Positions 15,929-22,302 of a stretch of DNA of 33,507 nt are shown here, piece after piece. The stretch's first letter is position 1, and every line of letters starts with the position of its first letter. A model generated the notes under the pieces. The model had not been told where the DNA came from and searched no databases. It worked only from the letters and a program-made list of their open reading frames with translations. Origin of the DNA: a virus. The translations under genes and the position numbers were made by a program. The DNA lies in the IMG/VR virus record IMGVR_UViG_3300037294_000299, positions 1 to 33,507 of that record, one strand, 5' to 3'.

Positions 15929-16096
15929 CTATTTCCTTGGATTAATTACACCTTCAATCCAAATGATCGAAGCAAGTACGGTGAATATAAAAGCCCCTCT
16001 AATTGGTGCGCCCCAGTCAATGAATGACCAAGCGATAAAGGAAAAGATCAGATACATTACTGAAATTATGATTACTGACGATCCGATTAGTTTCAT
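15929..16096 (-). CDS. Small two-helix membrane protein
   Basis: A 55-residue frame starts at the ATG ending at 16096. This ATG overlaps the stop of the upstream gene as ATGA, which strongly suggests translation. Hydrophobic segments lie at about 4-27 (IIISVMYLIFSFIAWSF) and 33-50 (AFIFTVLASIIWI) with a short loop, ending in NPRK. Size and topology would fit a small holin, but its place between terminase and portal, far from the endolysin, leaves the role open. Confidence 0.65.
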   Translation of the reverse strand: MKLIGSSVIIISVMYLIFSFIAWSFIDWGAPIRGAFIFTVLASIIWIEGVINPRK

Positions 16097-16326
16097 GGGT
16101 TTAGTTTAAGTGCGATAACTAAATAATCTTTGGAGTAGCTTAATAAGCATTTTAGACCCATTAAATAAAGATTTTCATTTGGAAATGACCCTCTATTATC
16201 AATAGATACATAATCTAAATAAAACCTAGGAATCACAATTGTATCTGGGTTCTCATAATTCTTTTCAATGAATAACCTTTTAGCCTCATGTATTTCCTGA
16301 AATACTTGAATTTCTTGTATTTTCAT
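16093..16326 (-). CDS. Unknown 77-residue protein
   Basis: The protein (MKIQEIQVFQEIHEAKRLFI...) is soluble, with a helical start and a second half reading LYLMGLKCLLSYSKDY. Its stop overlaps the start of the membrane protein gene, and its start lies one base after the stop of a 20-codon frame upstream. No motif is recognised. Confidence 0.6.
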   Translation of the reverse strand: MKIQEIQVFQEIHEAKRLFIEKNYENPDTIVIPRFYLDYVSIDNRGSFPNENLYLMGLKCLLSYSKDYLVIALKLNP

Positions 16327-16327
16327 A

Positions 16328-16390
16328 TCAATTTGGATAATGAAAAAGATCTGAAAACTTTTCCTCTTTGTTAAATGATTTTAGTTTCAT
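16328..16390 (-). CDS. Possible 20-residue ORF
   Basis: An ATG at 16390 opens MKLKSFNKEEKFSDLFHYPN and ends in TGA one base before the next gene's ATG (TGATATG). It starts about 23 bases after a perfect -7 element. It could be a tiny real protein or a leader that couples translation to the next gene. Its shortness keeps confidence low. Confidence 0.35.
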   Translation of the reverse strand: MKLKSFNKEEKFSDLFHYPN

Positions 16391-16412
16391 TTGCTGTCTC
16401 GTTTATTTAATC

Positions 16413-16420
16413 CAAACCTA
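16413..16420 (-). promoter_or_regulatory. -7 element before the small gene cluster
   Basis: The minus strand reads TAGGTTTG, a perfect match to TAnnTTTG, followed by a leader with AAACGA as in other promoters of this window. No good TTTG is found at the usual upstream distance, so strength is uncertain. Confidence 0.45.
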
Positions 16421-16447
16421 CAAAACCCAATTCAATAAACCTAATAT

Positions 16448-17761
16448 TTATATTGAGAATTCAAAAGTAGTTCCTAAATAAAACCACATTCGCATCATTA
16501 AAGCATCTGAAAAGTCAGGTGAACGCCCTATTGACTCCTTAACCTTGTCTTTACTCATAAGGGATAATTTCTGATCTGAATCTATTTTATCCCTTTTAAC
16601 TTGCTCCAATTCCTGAATTATAGCCTCTGAATAGTTTTCAAATGGCTTACTAAAATAGATTGATCCTGAATTGACCTTTTCAGCCAAATGGAAATAACAT
16701 TGAGTCTTTAGATTCTGATATTGAACTGTTTTACCCTCTTCTTTTAATGCACTCGACCCATTTACAAATCCCTTACATCCTAAAATATCAACAGCTCCAC
16801 CGCCTACCCCATCTTCATCGCAAATGATATTAGAGTTTCTTACTTGGTATCTATTGGCATAATCTCTAATTACTTGCGCAGCCTCGGTAATCTTCGACTT
16901 ATCAATGGTTATAATCTCTAAAATTATAAAGCCTGACCAAACTATAATAACAGCCTTATCGCTTCCAAATCGGGCAATATCTGCCGTTATGTACATTTCA
17001 CCTTTTGGCACATATTCGTTTGACCATAGGTCTAAAATAGCCTCATAATTTATAAGTTTAGCCGGATCATCATCAAATTCCCAGTTACCAAAATAAAGCC
17101 TTTGTTTGCTTGTCTCATCGAGGCTAAGAAGTGATTTTAGGTAAGACTTTGGTAAGTGAGGGTTATCCGTTGGCAAAGCCTGTATAAATGCCCTATCCTC
17201 TTTTAGCTTAGCTTCTTTGAAAGGCTTATAGAATTCCTTATAAACCCATTTCTTAGTAGGATTGCAAGTCCCTAATATCTTTGGGATTATTCCAAATTCA
17301 TTGAGCTTATATCTGATTCTGGACTTGACTATCTGCCATGCCTTATAAGATACTTGGCTAACTTCATCAATAAAAGCACCACATATTTCAAGCGATCCAA
17401 GGGAATCGAATTCAGGATCACTAGGATATAGATACAGGTCTTTTAGAAGTATCTCAGAACCATTATAGAACTTAATTACCCCAGATTGTTGATTGAAATT
17501 GAATTGATCTGATATTTTTAACCTAGTAGCTAGTTCAAAGAAAGTCGCTAAAGTAGTCTCTTTTAAGGTCTTTAATTTAGATCGACCCATTAACCATCTT
17601 GAACCTGGATAGGCTTGGCATTGCTCTATTAACCACATACAGCCTAAAGCAGACTTACCTCCTCCAGCTGCACCTCCGTATATTAACTCCTCTGTAATTT
17701 GATCCTTTAAAAAATAGACTGCATTGTCTTGTTTAGGAATCAGTTTCAGGTTTAGTTCCAT
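16448..17761 (-). CDS. terL: Terminase large subunit (packaging ATPase and nuclease)
   Basis: The 437-residue protein carries the full terminase set. The Walker A motif is GGAAGGGKS (29-37), the Walker B motif is IDEVSQ with Asp132 and Glu133, and the coupling motif is LGTCNP (163-168). The RNase H-like nuclease has acidic residues at Asp261 (ITADIARFGSDKA), Asp315 (IICDEDGVGGG) and in PDFSDALMMRMW (416 and 419). It translocates DNA into the prohead through the portal and cuts the concatemer. It overlaps the small terminase gene by 29 bases. Confidence 0.96.
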   Translation of the reverse strand: MELNLKLIPKQDNAVYFLKDQITEELIYGGAAGGGKSALGCMWLIEQCQAYPGSRWLMGRSKLKTLKETTLATFFELATRLKISDQFNFNQQSGVIKFYNGSEILLKDLYLYPSDPEFDSLGSLEICGAFIDEVSQVSYKAWQIVKSRIRYKLNEFGIIPKILGTCNPTKKWVYKEFYKPFKEAKLKEDRAFIQALPTDNPHLPKSYLKSLLSLDETSKQRLYFGNWEFDDDPAKLINYEAILDLWSNEYVPKGEMYITADIARFGSDKAVIIVWSGFIILEIITIDKSKITEAAQVIRDYANRYQVRNSNIICDEDGVGGGAVDILGCKGFVNGSSALKEEGKTVQYQNLKTQCYFHLAEKVNSGSIYFSKPFENYSEAIIQELEQVKRDKIDSDQKLSLMSKDKVKESIGRSPDFSDALMMRMWFYLGTTFEFSI

Positions 17762-18185
17762 TCCCTAAAGATATGATATTTATACTTCCTTGGATTTTCT
17801 GATCTATATCTATCTTATCTCCGTATTTTTTGGGATTCAATTTAGACACGATCCATTTTCTAGTGTCAACTCTTAATCTTGACCTCTGGATAAATTCAGT
17901 ATTTGGTCTGGAAGATTTAACACCATCGCCCAAATCTATTTCAATTTCATCATTAGAACTATCATCTGCAATAGTAATCATATCTTCAAAAATAGCCTCA
18001 GCCCTTAATTCAGTTGCGCGCGCGTATTGTTTCACTTTGGATTCATCATTTTCTAACCAACTGTAAAAGGTAGCGGGACTAGGCATGTTTTCAGCCTTTA
18101 AAACAGTCCTTAAGGCTTCACCTAGTTCAACACGTGAACAGATTATAGAGAATATTTTTGTCTTTTCGAGATCAGAATAAGCCAT
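17733..18185 (-). CDS. terS: Terminase small subunit
   Basis: The protein of about 150 residues starts at the ATG ending at 18185 (MAYSDLEKTKIFSIICSRVE). It has an N-terminal HTH-like part with GEALRTVLKAENMPSPATFYSWL, as in the terminase small subunit families that bind the packaging site. A charged helical middle and a C-terminal STAR-like stretch (RLRVDTRKWIVSKLNPKKYG) follow. The motif KWIVSKLNPKKYGDK is very typical of this family. It precedes and overlaps the large subunit gene and is the first gene of the late direction. The alternative TTG at 18191 would add two residues. Confidence 0.88.
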   Translation of the reverse strand: MAYSDLEKTKIFSIICSRVELGEALRTVLKAENMPSPATFYSWLENDESKVKQYARATELRAEAIFEDMITIADDSSNDEIEIDLGDGVKSSRPNTEFIQRSRLRVDTRKWIVSKLNPKKYGDKIDIDQKIQGSINIISLGNGTKPETDS

Positions 18186-18188
18186 GCC

Positions 18189-18196
18189 CAAAGATA
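18189..18196 (-). promoter_or_regulatory. TATCTTTG -7-like element before the small terminase gene
   Basis: The minus strand reads TATCTTTGGGCATGG, with the ATG three bases after a perfect TAnnTTTG. A TTTG lies 15 bases further upstream (18215-18212). Transcripts would be almost leaderless. The same arrangement precedes the tail gene at 1875. Confidence 0.4.
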
Positions 18197-18236
18197 CGTA
18201 TAAAAATAATTCAAAAATAATAGTAAAAATATTAGG

Positions 18237-18263
18237 TTGTTAACTTCGTTTTGACGTACTTTG
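18237..18263 (+). promoter_or_regulatory. Early promoter at the divergent junction
   Basis: TTG (18237-18239), a 17-base spacer and TACTTTG (18257-18263) resemble a Bacteroidota promoter with a short -7 element. It is the only strong candidate for the first early gene and points away from the terminase. The leader contains an 18-base block (18265-18282) repeated exactly at 19645-19662. Confidence 0.5.
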
Positions 18264-18264
18264 A

Positions 18265-18282
18265 TTTATCAATTAAACGAAA
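18265..18282 (+). repeat. 18-base early leader repeat, copy 1
   Basis: TTTATCAATTAAACGAAA occurs here and again at 19645-19662, each time directly after a -7-like element on the plus strand. A diverged form (ATTCATCAATAACA) follows the -7-like element at 29997. The repeats probably mark initial transcribed regions or regulator binding sites of the early promoters. Confidence 0.6.
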
Positions 18283-18299
18283 CTAAACAGACAAAAATT

Positions 18300-18566
18300 A
18301 TGAACACTAAATTTAATACAATCGAAACAATCAGAACAGACTCAAATATTACTGGCAAAATTCAAGCGTATATTGATGCTTGTGATTCATTTGAAGTTGA
18401 GGCTTCAAAATATTCAAGTAATAGTAGTTTTGTTAGCAGAAAAAGTGCTGAAGAGGTTAGTTTGTCATATGATAAAGCTAAGAATTCTAATTGTGAGTAC
18501 ACTTGTTATGCAAATGCACACGCGGCTGAGGCTTGGCTTTCAAAGGCTTGGAATAACGCAAATTAA
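18300..18566 (+). CDS. Unknown first early protein, 88 residues
   Basis: I chose the ATG at 18300 (MNTKFNTIETIRTDSNITGK); the frame extends up to a TTG at 18261 that lies within the promoter. The protein is small and polar, rich in Ser and Ala, with AEEVSLSYDKAKNSNCEYTC and a helical HAAEAWLSKAW end. No motif is recognised. As the first gene after the early promoter it may act early on the host. A UUCG-loop hairpin follows it. Confidence 0.6.
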   Translation: MNTKFNTIETIRTDSNITGKIQAYIDACDSFEVEASKYSSNSSFVSRKSAEEVSLSYDKAKNSNCEYTCYANAHAAEAWLSKAWNNAN

Positions 18567-18577
18567 TTTAATCAATA

Positions 18578-18591
18578 GCCCCTTCGGGGGC
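18578..18591 (+). other. UUCG-capped hairpin after the first early gene
   Basis: GCCCC, loop TTCG, GGGGC form a very stable five-bp stem with a UUCG tetraloop. No T-run follows, so it is more likely an RNA processing or stability element than a terminator. Confidence 0.5.
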
Positions 18592-18613
18592 ATTACTTAA
18601 CTAAAACAGAAAC

Positions 18614-18724
18614 ATGAAAACGCAAACATTAGAGAACATCGCATTTACAGGAGTATTAGCCATAGCCGGATTAATCCTAGCCTTTGGAGTCTACTTCACA
18701 AGTCAAAACCTTTTCATTTACTAA
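18614..18724 (+). CDS. 36-residue single-span membrane protein
   Basis: An ATG at 18614 opens MKTQTLENIAFTGVLAIAGL and ends at TAA 18722-18724, with one hydrophobic helix at about 9-28. It lies three bases before the next gene start, which supports translation. Small membrane proteins are common in early phage regions; function unknown. Confidence 0.55.
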   Translation: MKTQTLENIAFTGVLAIAGLILAFGVYFTSQNLFIY

Positions 18725-18727
18725 GCT

Positions 18728-18985
18728 ATGAAAACAATCAAAACAGAATTCAACGGTAAAGGCTTCGATCTAACCGTTTCTGGTTATCATTATGGAGATC
18801 GTCTAAACGTATCAATCCATGACATAGCTGTTGAGGATGAGTTGCTAAGTGATGAAGAGATCGAGTCAATCACTCAAGAGGTTTTTTGGCAAATCGACTG
18901 CCAAGAAGGTGAAATATACGAACGCCTAAATGAACAGGCAGTAGATTTTGGATTTATTGAAATTTGTTCACGTGGTAAATATTAA
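18728..18985 (+). CDS. Unknown acidic 85-residue protein
   Basis: The protein (MKTIKTEFNGKGFDLTVSGY...) starts with a beta-rich part (YHYGDRLNVSIHDIAVEDE). A very acidic helix follows (LLSDEEIESITQEVFWQID). No family is recognised. It is packed between the small membrane protein gene and the next early gene with gaps of a few bases. Confidence 0.65.
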   Translation: MKTIKTEFNGKGFDLTVSGYHYGDRLNVSIHDIAVEDELLSDEEIESITQEVFWQIDCQEGEIYERLNEQAVDFGFIEICSRGKY

Positions 18986-18989
18986 CGGT

Positions 18990-19310
18990 ATGACAGAATT
19001 CAAAGGAACAAAGGGAAAGTGGATTATTGAAGGTGAACCACGCTTCAATATGGAAGACAATGATAATGATGGAACCTTTCAGATAAAAACAAAAAATGAT
19101 ACAACAGTTTCAGAGTGTGCTGCTTATAAGTTCTTTGGTATAAAGAGTATTGAAGAAGCTAATTACAACGCCAAACTAATCTCAAAAGCACCTGAAATGC
19201 TTAATATGTTGGATCGTATTTTATTTACTGTTTTTTGGAACGGTTCGAATCTTAACTTAAAAGATAAAAAAGATATTGAACAACTAATCAAAGAAGCTAC
19301 CGAGCTATGA
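18990..19310 (+). CDS. Unknown phage protein with SKAPEML motif
   Basis: I chose the ATG at 18990 (MTEFKGTKGKWIIEGEPRF); the frame extends upstream into the previous gene without need. The 106-residue protein has an N-terminal beta part and the motif EANYNAKLISKAPEMLNML. The pattern of Asn-Ala-Lys-Leu-Ile-x-x-Ala-Pro-Glu-Met-Leu is widespread in small phage early proteins of unknown function. A helical C-terminus follows. Its stop overlaps the next start as ATGA. Confidence 0.7.
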   Translation: MTEFKGTKGKWIIEGEPRFNMEDNDNDGTFQIKTKNDTTVSECAAYKFFGIKSIEEANYNAKLISKAPEMLNMLDRILFTVFWNGSNLNLKDKKDIEQLIKEATEL

Positions 19311-19477
19311 AAACTATCCAAATAACCGCAAGCGAATACGCCCAAAAATGGGGATGCACTCCTAGGCATATTCAGAACAAATGCAAAAACGGTGATCCGT
19401 TACCGCACGCTATGAGAATCGAAAGGTTCGGCAAGTCCTGGATGATTCACGTTTTAATCTCATGGTATGAAAGCTAA
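19307..19477 (+). CDS. Small helix-turn-helix protein, excisionase-like
   Basis: This 56-residue frame starts by ATGA overlap with the previous gene. It reads MKTIQITASEYAQKWGCTPR, then a second helix with HIQNKCKNGDPLPHAMRIER and a wing-like FGKSWMIHVL. A helix-turn-helix followed by a short beta wing is the layout of excisionase and MerR-like winged DNA-binding proteins. With no integrase seen, a role as transcription regulator of the early region is more likely than excision. Confidence 0.6.
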   Translation: MKTIQITASEYAQKWGCTPRHIQNKCKNGDPLPHAMRIERFGKSWMIHVLISWYES

Positions 19478-19592
19478 GAAAAAAGCAGAATATGAAGCCG
19501 AAAAAAAAGTAAATTATATTTTAGCCTTTGTCACATTTGTAGGCTTAATCATCACTTTCCTATTGATGATAATTTACCACCTCATATTTTAA
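19467..19592 (+). CDS. 41-residue single-span membrane protein
   Basis: An ATG at 19467, inside the end of the HTH gene, opens MKAKKKAEYEAEKKVNYILA with a Lys-rich start and one long hydrophobic helix at about 17-40. The 11-base overlap with the upstream gene and the clean positive-inside topology support a real protein. Function is unknown. Confidence 0.5.
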   Translation: MKAKKKAEYEAEKKVNYILAFVTFVGLIITFLLMIIYHLIF

Positions 19593-19636
19593 TCAAATTA
19601 ATTGACTATTTACTAGGATACTAAATCGGGAATGTA

Positions 19637-19644
19637 TAATATTG
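19637..19644 (+). promoter_or_regulatory. Second early promoter (-7 element)
   Basis: TAATATTG matches TAnnTTTG in seven of eight positions. It is followed at once by the 18-base leader repeat at 19645-19662 and an ATG at 19670. No clear TTTG is found at the expected upstream distance, so this promoter may need an activator. Confidence 0.45.
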
Positions 19645-19662
19645 TTTATCAATTAAACGAAA
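19645..19662 (+). repeat. 18-base early leader repeat, copy 2
   Basis: An exact copy of the block at 18265-18282, placed in the same way directly after a -7 element and before the first start codon of the next early unit. Confidence 0.6.
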
Positions 19663-19669
19663 GGAAAAC

Positions 19670-19765
19670 ATGATACGGACCACATCACTATCTCATTACA
19701 AGTCATTAAAATTAAAAGGTATATCAGTTCAATTAGTAACATTAACAGACTTAAACAGAAAATGA
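19670..19765 (+). CDS. 31-residue small ORF
   Basis: An ATG at 19670, eight bases after the leader repeat, opens MIRTTSLSHYKSLKLKGISV and ends in TGA overlapping the next ATG (ATGA). Placement right after a promoter and the stop-start overlap favour translation, perhaps as a coupling leader. It is basic and has no motif. Confidence 0.45.
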   Translation: MIRTTSLSHYKSLKLKGISVQLVTLTDLNRK

Positions 19766-20067
19766 AAATCAAGATCAAAACAGAAGTTGAAAAAGAGGTA
19801 GAATTACCTCATTATTTCAGGAGCAATAAGTACCCTAATACGGTAGGAATGACCGTTGGCAATAAGTCAATGGTATTAGTCGAAAGTAACGGGCTATCCT
19901 CAGATATTGAGACTATGGAGGGTTTAGGGCTATATCCTGAGATTAGGATATTAGCTATCAGTTGGAATACCTCATATTTTTCAGCTGGAGTAACTCAGAT
20001 TTCAGAAGTCGAGTTTAAGAACCAATTTTTGAAAGTTAGCTTGGACATTGAAAAACTATTGAACTGA
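19762..20067 (+). CDS. Unknown 101-residue protein upstream of the recombination genes
   Basis: The protein (MKIKIKTEVEKEVELPHYFR...) is beta-rich, with a KYPNTVGMTVGNKSMVLVES core and a helical end. No motif is recognised. It shares its last base with the first base of the annealing protein gene start (20067), so the two are coupled. Confidence 0.65.
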   Translation: MKIKIKTEVEKEVELPHYFRSNKYPNTVGMTVGNKSMVLVESNGLSSDIETMEGLGLYPEIRILAISWNTSYFSAGVTQISEVEFKNQFLKVSLDIEKLLN

Positions 20068-20678
20068 TGGAAAACTTAGAGATTTGGAATAAATTAAAAT
20101 CAGTCCCACAAAATAGGCTAAAGACTATCCAAGCTGGAAGACTTAAAGGCATGTCAGATATAAATCCACAATGGAGATATGAGAAGCTTACAGAAATTTT
20201 TGGGATTTGTGGAATAGGATGGAAATTTACTATTGAAAAGCAATGGATCGAAAAAACAGATACCGGAGCAGTCGCATCATTTGTGAATATTAACCTATTT
20301 ATTAAAGTTAATGGGGAATGGTCAGATGCAATTCCCGCAAACGGTGGAAGCATGTTTATTGCAATGGAGTCTAAAGGGCCTTATGTTTCAGACGAATGCT
20401 TTAAAATGGCAATAACTGACGCTATTGGAACGGCTGCAAAAATGATTGGAGTTGCCTCAGATATTTACCAAGGCTTGCCAGGGACTAAGTATGATAAGCA
20501 ACCTGACCCAATTACCGATACAAGACCTTTTTTGAATAAAGGTGAAAAGCTAGATAAGGCAATTGAATACCTTTTAAAAGGTGGTAGTATTTCCAAGATT
20601 GAGGAAGGATATAAGCTATCAAAAGAGATCAGAGAAGTGTTAAATCAAACAGTAGACAAACTAAAAGAAACAGTATGA
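20067..20678 (+). CDS. Rad52-like single-strand annealing (recombination) protein, probable
   Basis: The 203-residue protein has the conserved run GRLKGMSDINPQWRYEKLTE, followed by FGICGIGWKFTIEKQW, a strand-rich middle and the helix ECFKMAITDAIGTAAKMIGV. I know this pattern from phage recombination proteins with a Rad52-type fold, often placed beside Gp157, SSB and RusA genes. Such a protein would coat single strands and pair them during phage recombination and repair. The helical C-terminus may bind a partner. The exact subfamily is uncertain. Confidence 0.6.
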   Translation: MENLEIWNKLKSVPQNRLKTIQAGRLKGMSDINPQWRYEKLTEIFGICGIGWKFTIEKQWIEKTDTGAVASFVNINLFIKVNGEWSDAIPANGGSMFIAMESKGPYVSDECFKMAITDAIGTAAKMIGVASDIYQGLPGTKYDKQPDPITDTRPFLNKGEKLDKAIEYLLKGGSISKIEEGYKLSKEIREVLNQTVDKLKETV

Positions 20679-21160
20679 AATCATTATTCACAATTTCAAA
20701 CGAGGCTATTGAGTTAGCCTCGTTTCTCGAAGAAGGCGAACTATCTCCAGAAATGGAATTAGCCTTGGTAATCAACCAGAATGAGCTACAGGAAAAGTCA
20801 ATCAATTACGGCTACGTAATTCGAACCTTTGACCATGACATAACCGCTATTGATACGGAGATCAAGCGACTACAGGCCCTAAAAACGGCTAAGAACAACG
20901 CGATAGACCGGATGAAGGAAAGCGTATTGCAAGCGATGAACATTTACGGAATCGAAAAGATTGAAAGCCCTACTTTGAAACTATCAATCAGATCCTCAAA
21001 ATCGGTAGATATTGGATTAGAAGAAATGATACCTTCGGAATTCAAGAAAGAAAGGACTACCATATCGATTGACAAAGTAGCGATTAAGAAAGCTATTGAT
21101 TCAGGTGAAAGTGTACCAGGTGCAACTATTAAGGAAAATCAAAACCTACAAATCAAATAA
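20675..21160 (+). CDS. Siphovirus Gp157 family protein
   Basis: The 161-residue protein shows the Gp157 layout. There is a helical N-terminus, a long charged coiled coil (TAIDTEIKRLQALKTAKNNA, then IDRMKESVLQAM), the turn GIEKIESPTLKLSIRSSKSV and a C-terminal part with IPSEFKKERTTISIDKVAIK. Members are found next to phage recombination genes; their precise role is not settled. It overlaps the annealing protein gene by four bases, which ties it to recombination and replication. Confidence 0.85.
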   Translation: MKSLFTISNEAIELASFLEEGELSPEMELALVINQNELQEKSINYGYVIRTFDHDITAIDTEIKRLQALKTAKNNAIDRMKESVLQAMNIYGIEKIESPTLKLSIRSSKSVDIGLEEMIPSEFKKERTTISIDKVAIKKAIDSGESVPGATIKENQNLQIK

Positions 21161-21161
21161 C

Positions 21162-22301
21162 ATGACAGAAATAGATAAGACTTATTGCACAAAACGTATT
21201 TTTGAGTTTTTAGAGGAAATAGCAACTTTTCCGTTCGATGAACAGGTTGAGATTCAAAACTCTATTAAAACTAAAATGCATGAATTAAGCCCTTTTAAAA
21301 ATGAGCCAGTTGATTGCGTTATTTGGGTTAAAAACGACAAGGTTGTAGCAAATGATTACAACCCTAATAAAGTGGCACCTCCTGAAATGGAGTTGCTAGA
21401 GGTATCAATTATGAATGATGGCTATACTCAACCAATTGTGACATGGCCAAAAGGTGATAAAATTGAAGTTATTGATGGTTTTCACAGGTCAAGAGTTGGA
21501 AAGGAATCTTTAATAGTCAAAGAGAGAGTTAAAGGATATTTACCAACTGTTATTATCAGAAAAGAGCAAGAATCTAAAAATGATCGTATTGCCTCAACTA
21601 TTCGGCATAACAGAGCGAGAGGTAAGCATCAAATAAATGCCATGTCTGAAATTGTCATAGAACTAAAGAACCGGAATTGGTCTAATGCTAGGATAGCTAA
21701 ACAGCTTGGAATGGATGATGATGAAATATTAAGATTGTGCCAGATTTCAGGACTTCAAGAACTATTTAAAGATTCTGACTTTTCTAAATCTTGGGAATCC
21801 TCTGATTCAGTAGAGTATGAAATTTTAACCGATGATTTTGATGAAATTCAAGATGTTAGAACCGTTAATACTTCTGATCCTGACCGTATTTTTCATACAT
21901 GGGATAAATGGGAGTGCTACAAAGCAGGGTTTTATAACAAAACAATTCCAGGAATGACAACCGAAGAATGTGAATTGGCTTATTCTAGGTTATTGTCAAG
22001 TGAGGATAAATTTTCTCAAGCCTTAAACGGAGTTATTACTCAGTGGAAAAATTCATGTGAACACTATCTTACCAATACTGCTATGAATCGAATAGCTTGG
22101 TTAGGGCAAGCAGCAATGTGTTTTGCCCTTGGCATTCCTTCTGAGTTTAGATCAGGGTTTAATATTCTCAATACTGAACAGCAGGATAATGCTAATCATT
22201 TAGCTTTAAAATATCTAAATATTTGGATGGGCTCAAATAATAGAAAAGAGATTCAAATGGATGAGGCTTTATCGATCGGCAGACAAGTAAACATTTATTA
22301 A
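21162..22301 (+). CDS. ParB-fold protein, IbrB-like, with extra C-terminal domain
   Basis: I chose the ATG at 21162 (MTEIDKTYCTKRIFEFLEEI), giving 379 residues and a one-base gap to the previous stop. Residues 50-130 form a ParB/sulfiredoxin-type domain with NDYNPNKVAPPEMELLEVSI, DGYTQPIVT and the signature IDGFHRS (104-110). An HTH-like part follows (NWSNARIAKQLGMDDDEI). The C-terminal 130 residues (WDKWECYKAGFYNKTIPGM, later NRIAWLGQAAMC) seem to be a separate helical domain. The gene stands one base before a PAPS-reductase-type gene, the IbrB/IbrA arrangement. Biochemical activity is unknown; a nuclease or nucleotide-binding role is possible. Confidence 0.8.
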   Translation: MTEIDKTYCTKRIFEFLEEIATFPFDEQVEIQNSIKTKMHELSPFKNEPVDCVIWVKNDKVVANDYNPNKVAPPEMELLEVSIMNDGYTQPIVTWPKGDKIEVIDGFHRSRVGKESLIVKERVKGYLPTVIIRKEQESKNDRIASTIRHNRARGKHQINAMSEIVIELKNRNWSNARIAKQLGMDDDEILRLCQISGLQELFKDSDFSKSWESSDSVEYEILTDDFDEIQDVRTVNTSDPDRIFHTWDKWECYKAGFYNKTIPGMTTEECELAYSRLLSSEDKFSQALNGVITQWKNSCEHYLTNTAMNRIAWLGQAAMCFALGIPSEFRSGFNILNTEQQDNANHLALKYLNIWMGSNNRKEIQMDEALSIGRQVNIY

Positions 22302-22302
22302 T

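Noticed and set aside
15909-16109. Plus-strand frame opposite the small membrane protein
   Set aside because: The minus-strand 55-residue frame has ATGA coupling and clear membrane helices; the plus frame does not fit the operon.
18578-18591. UUCG hairpin as a terminator
   Set aside because: No T-run follows on either strand.
18373-18600. Second plus-strand frame overlapping the first early gene
   Set aside because: It overlaps the better frame that begins after the promoter, and runs through the UUCG hairpin.
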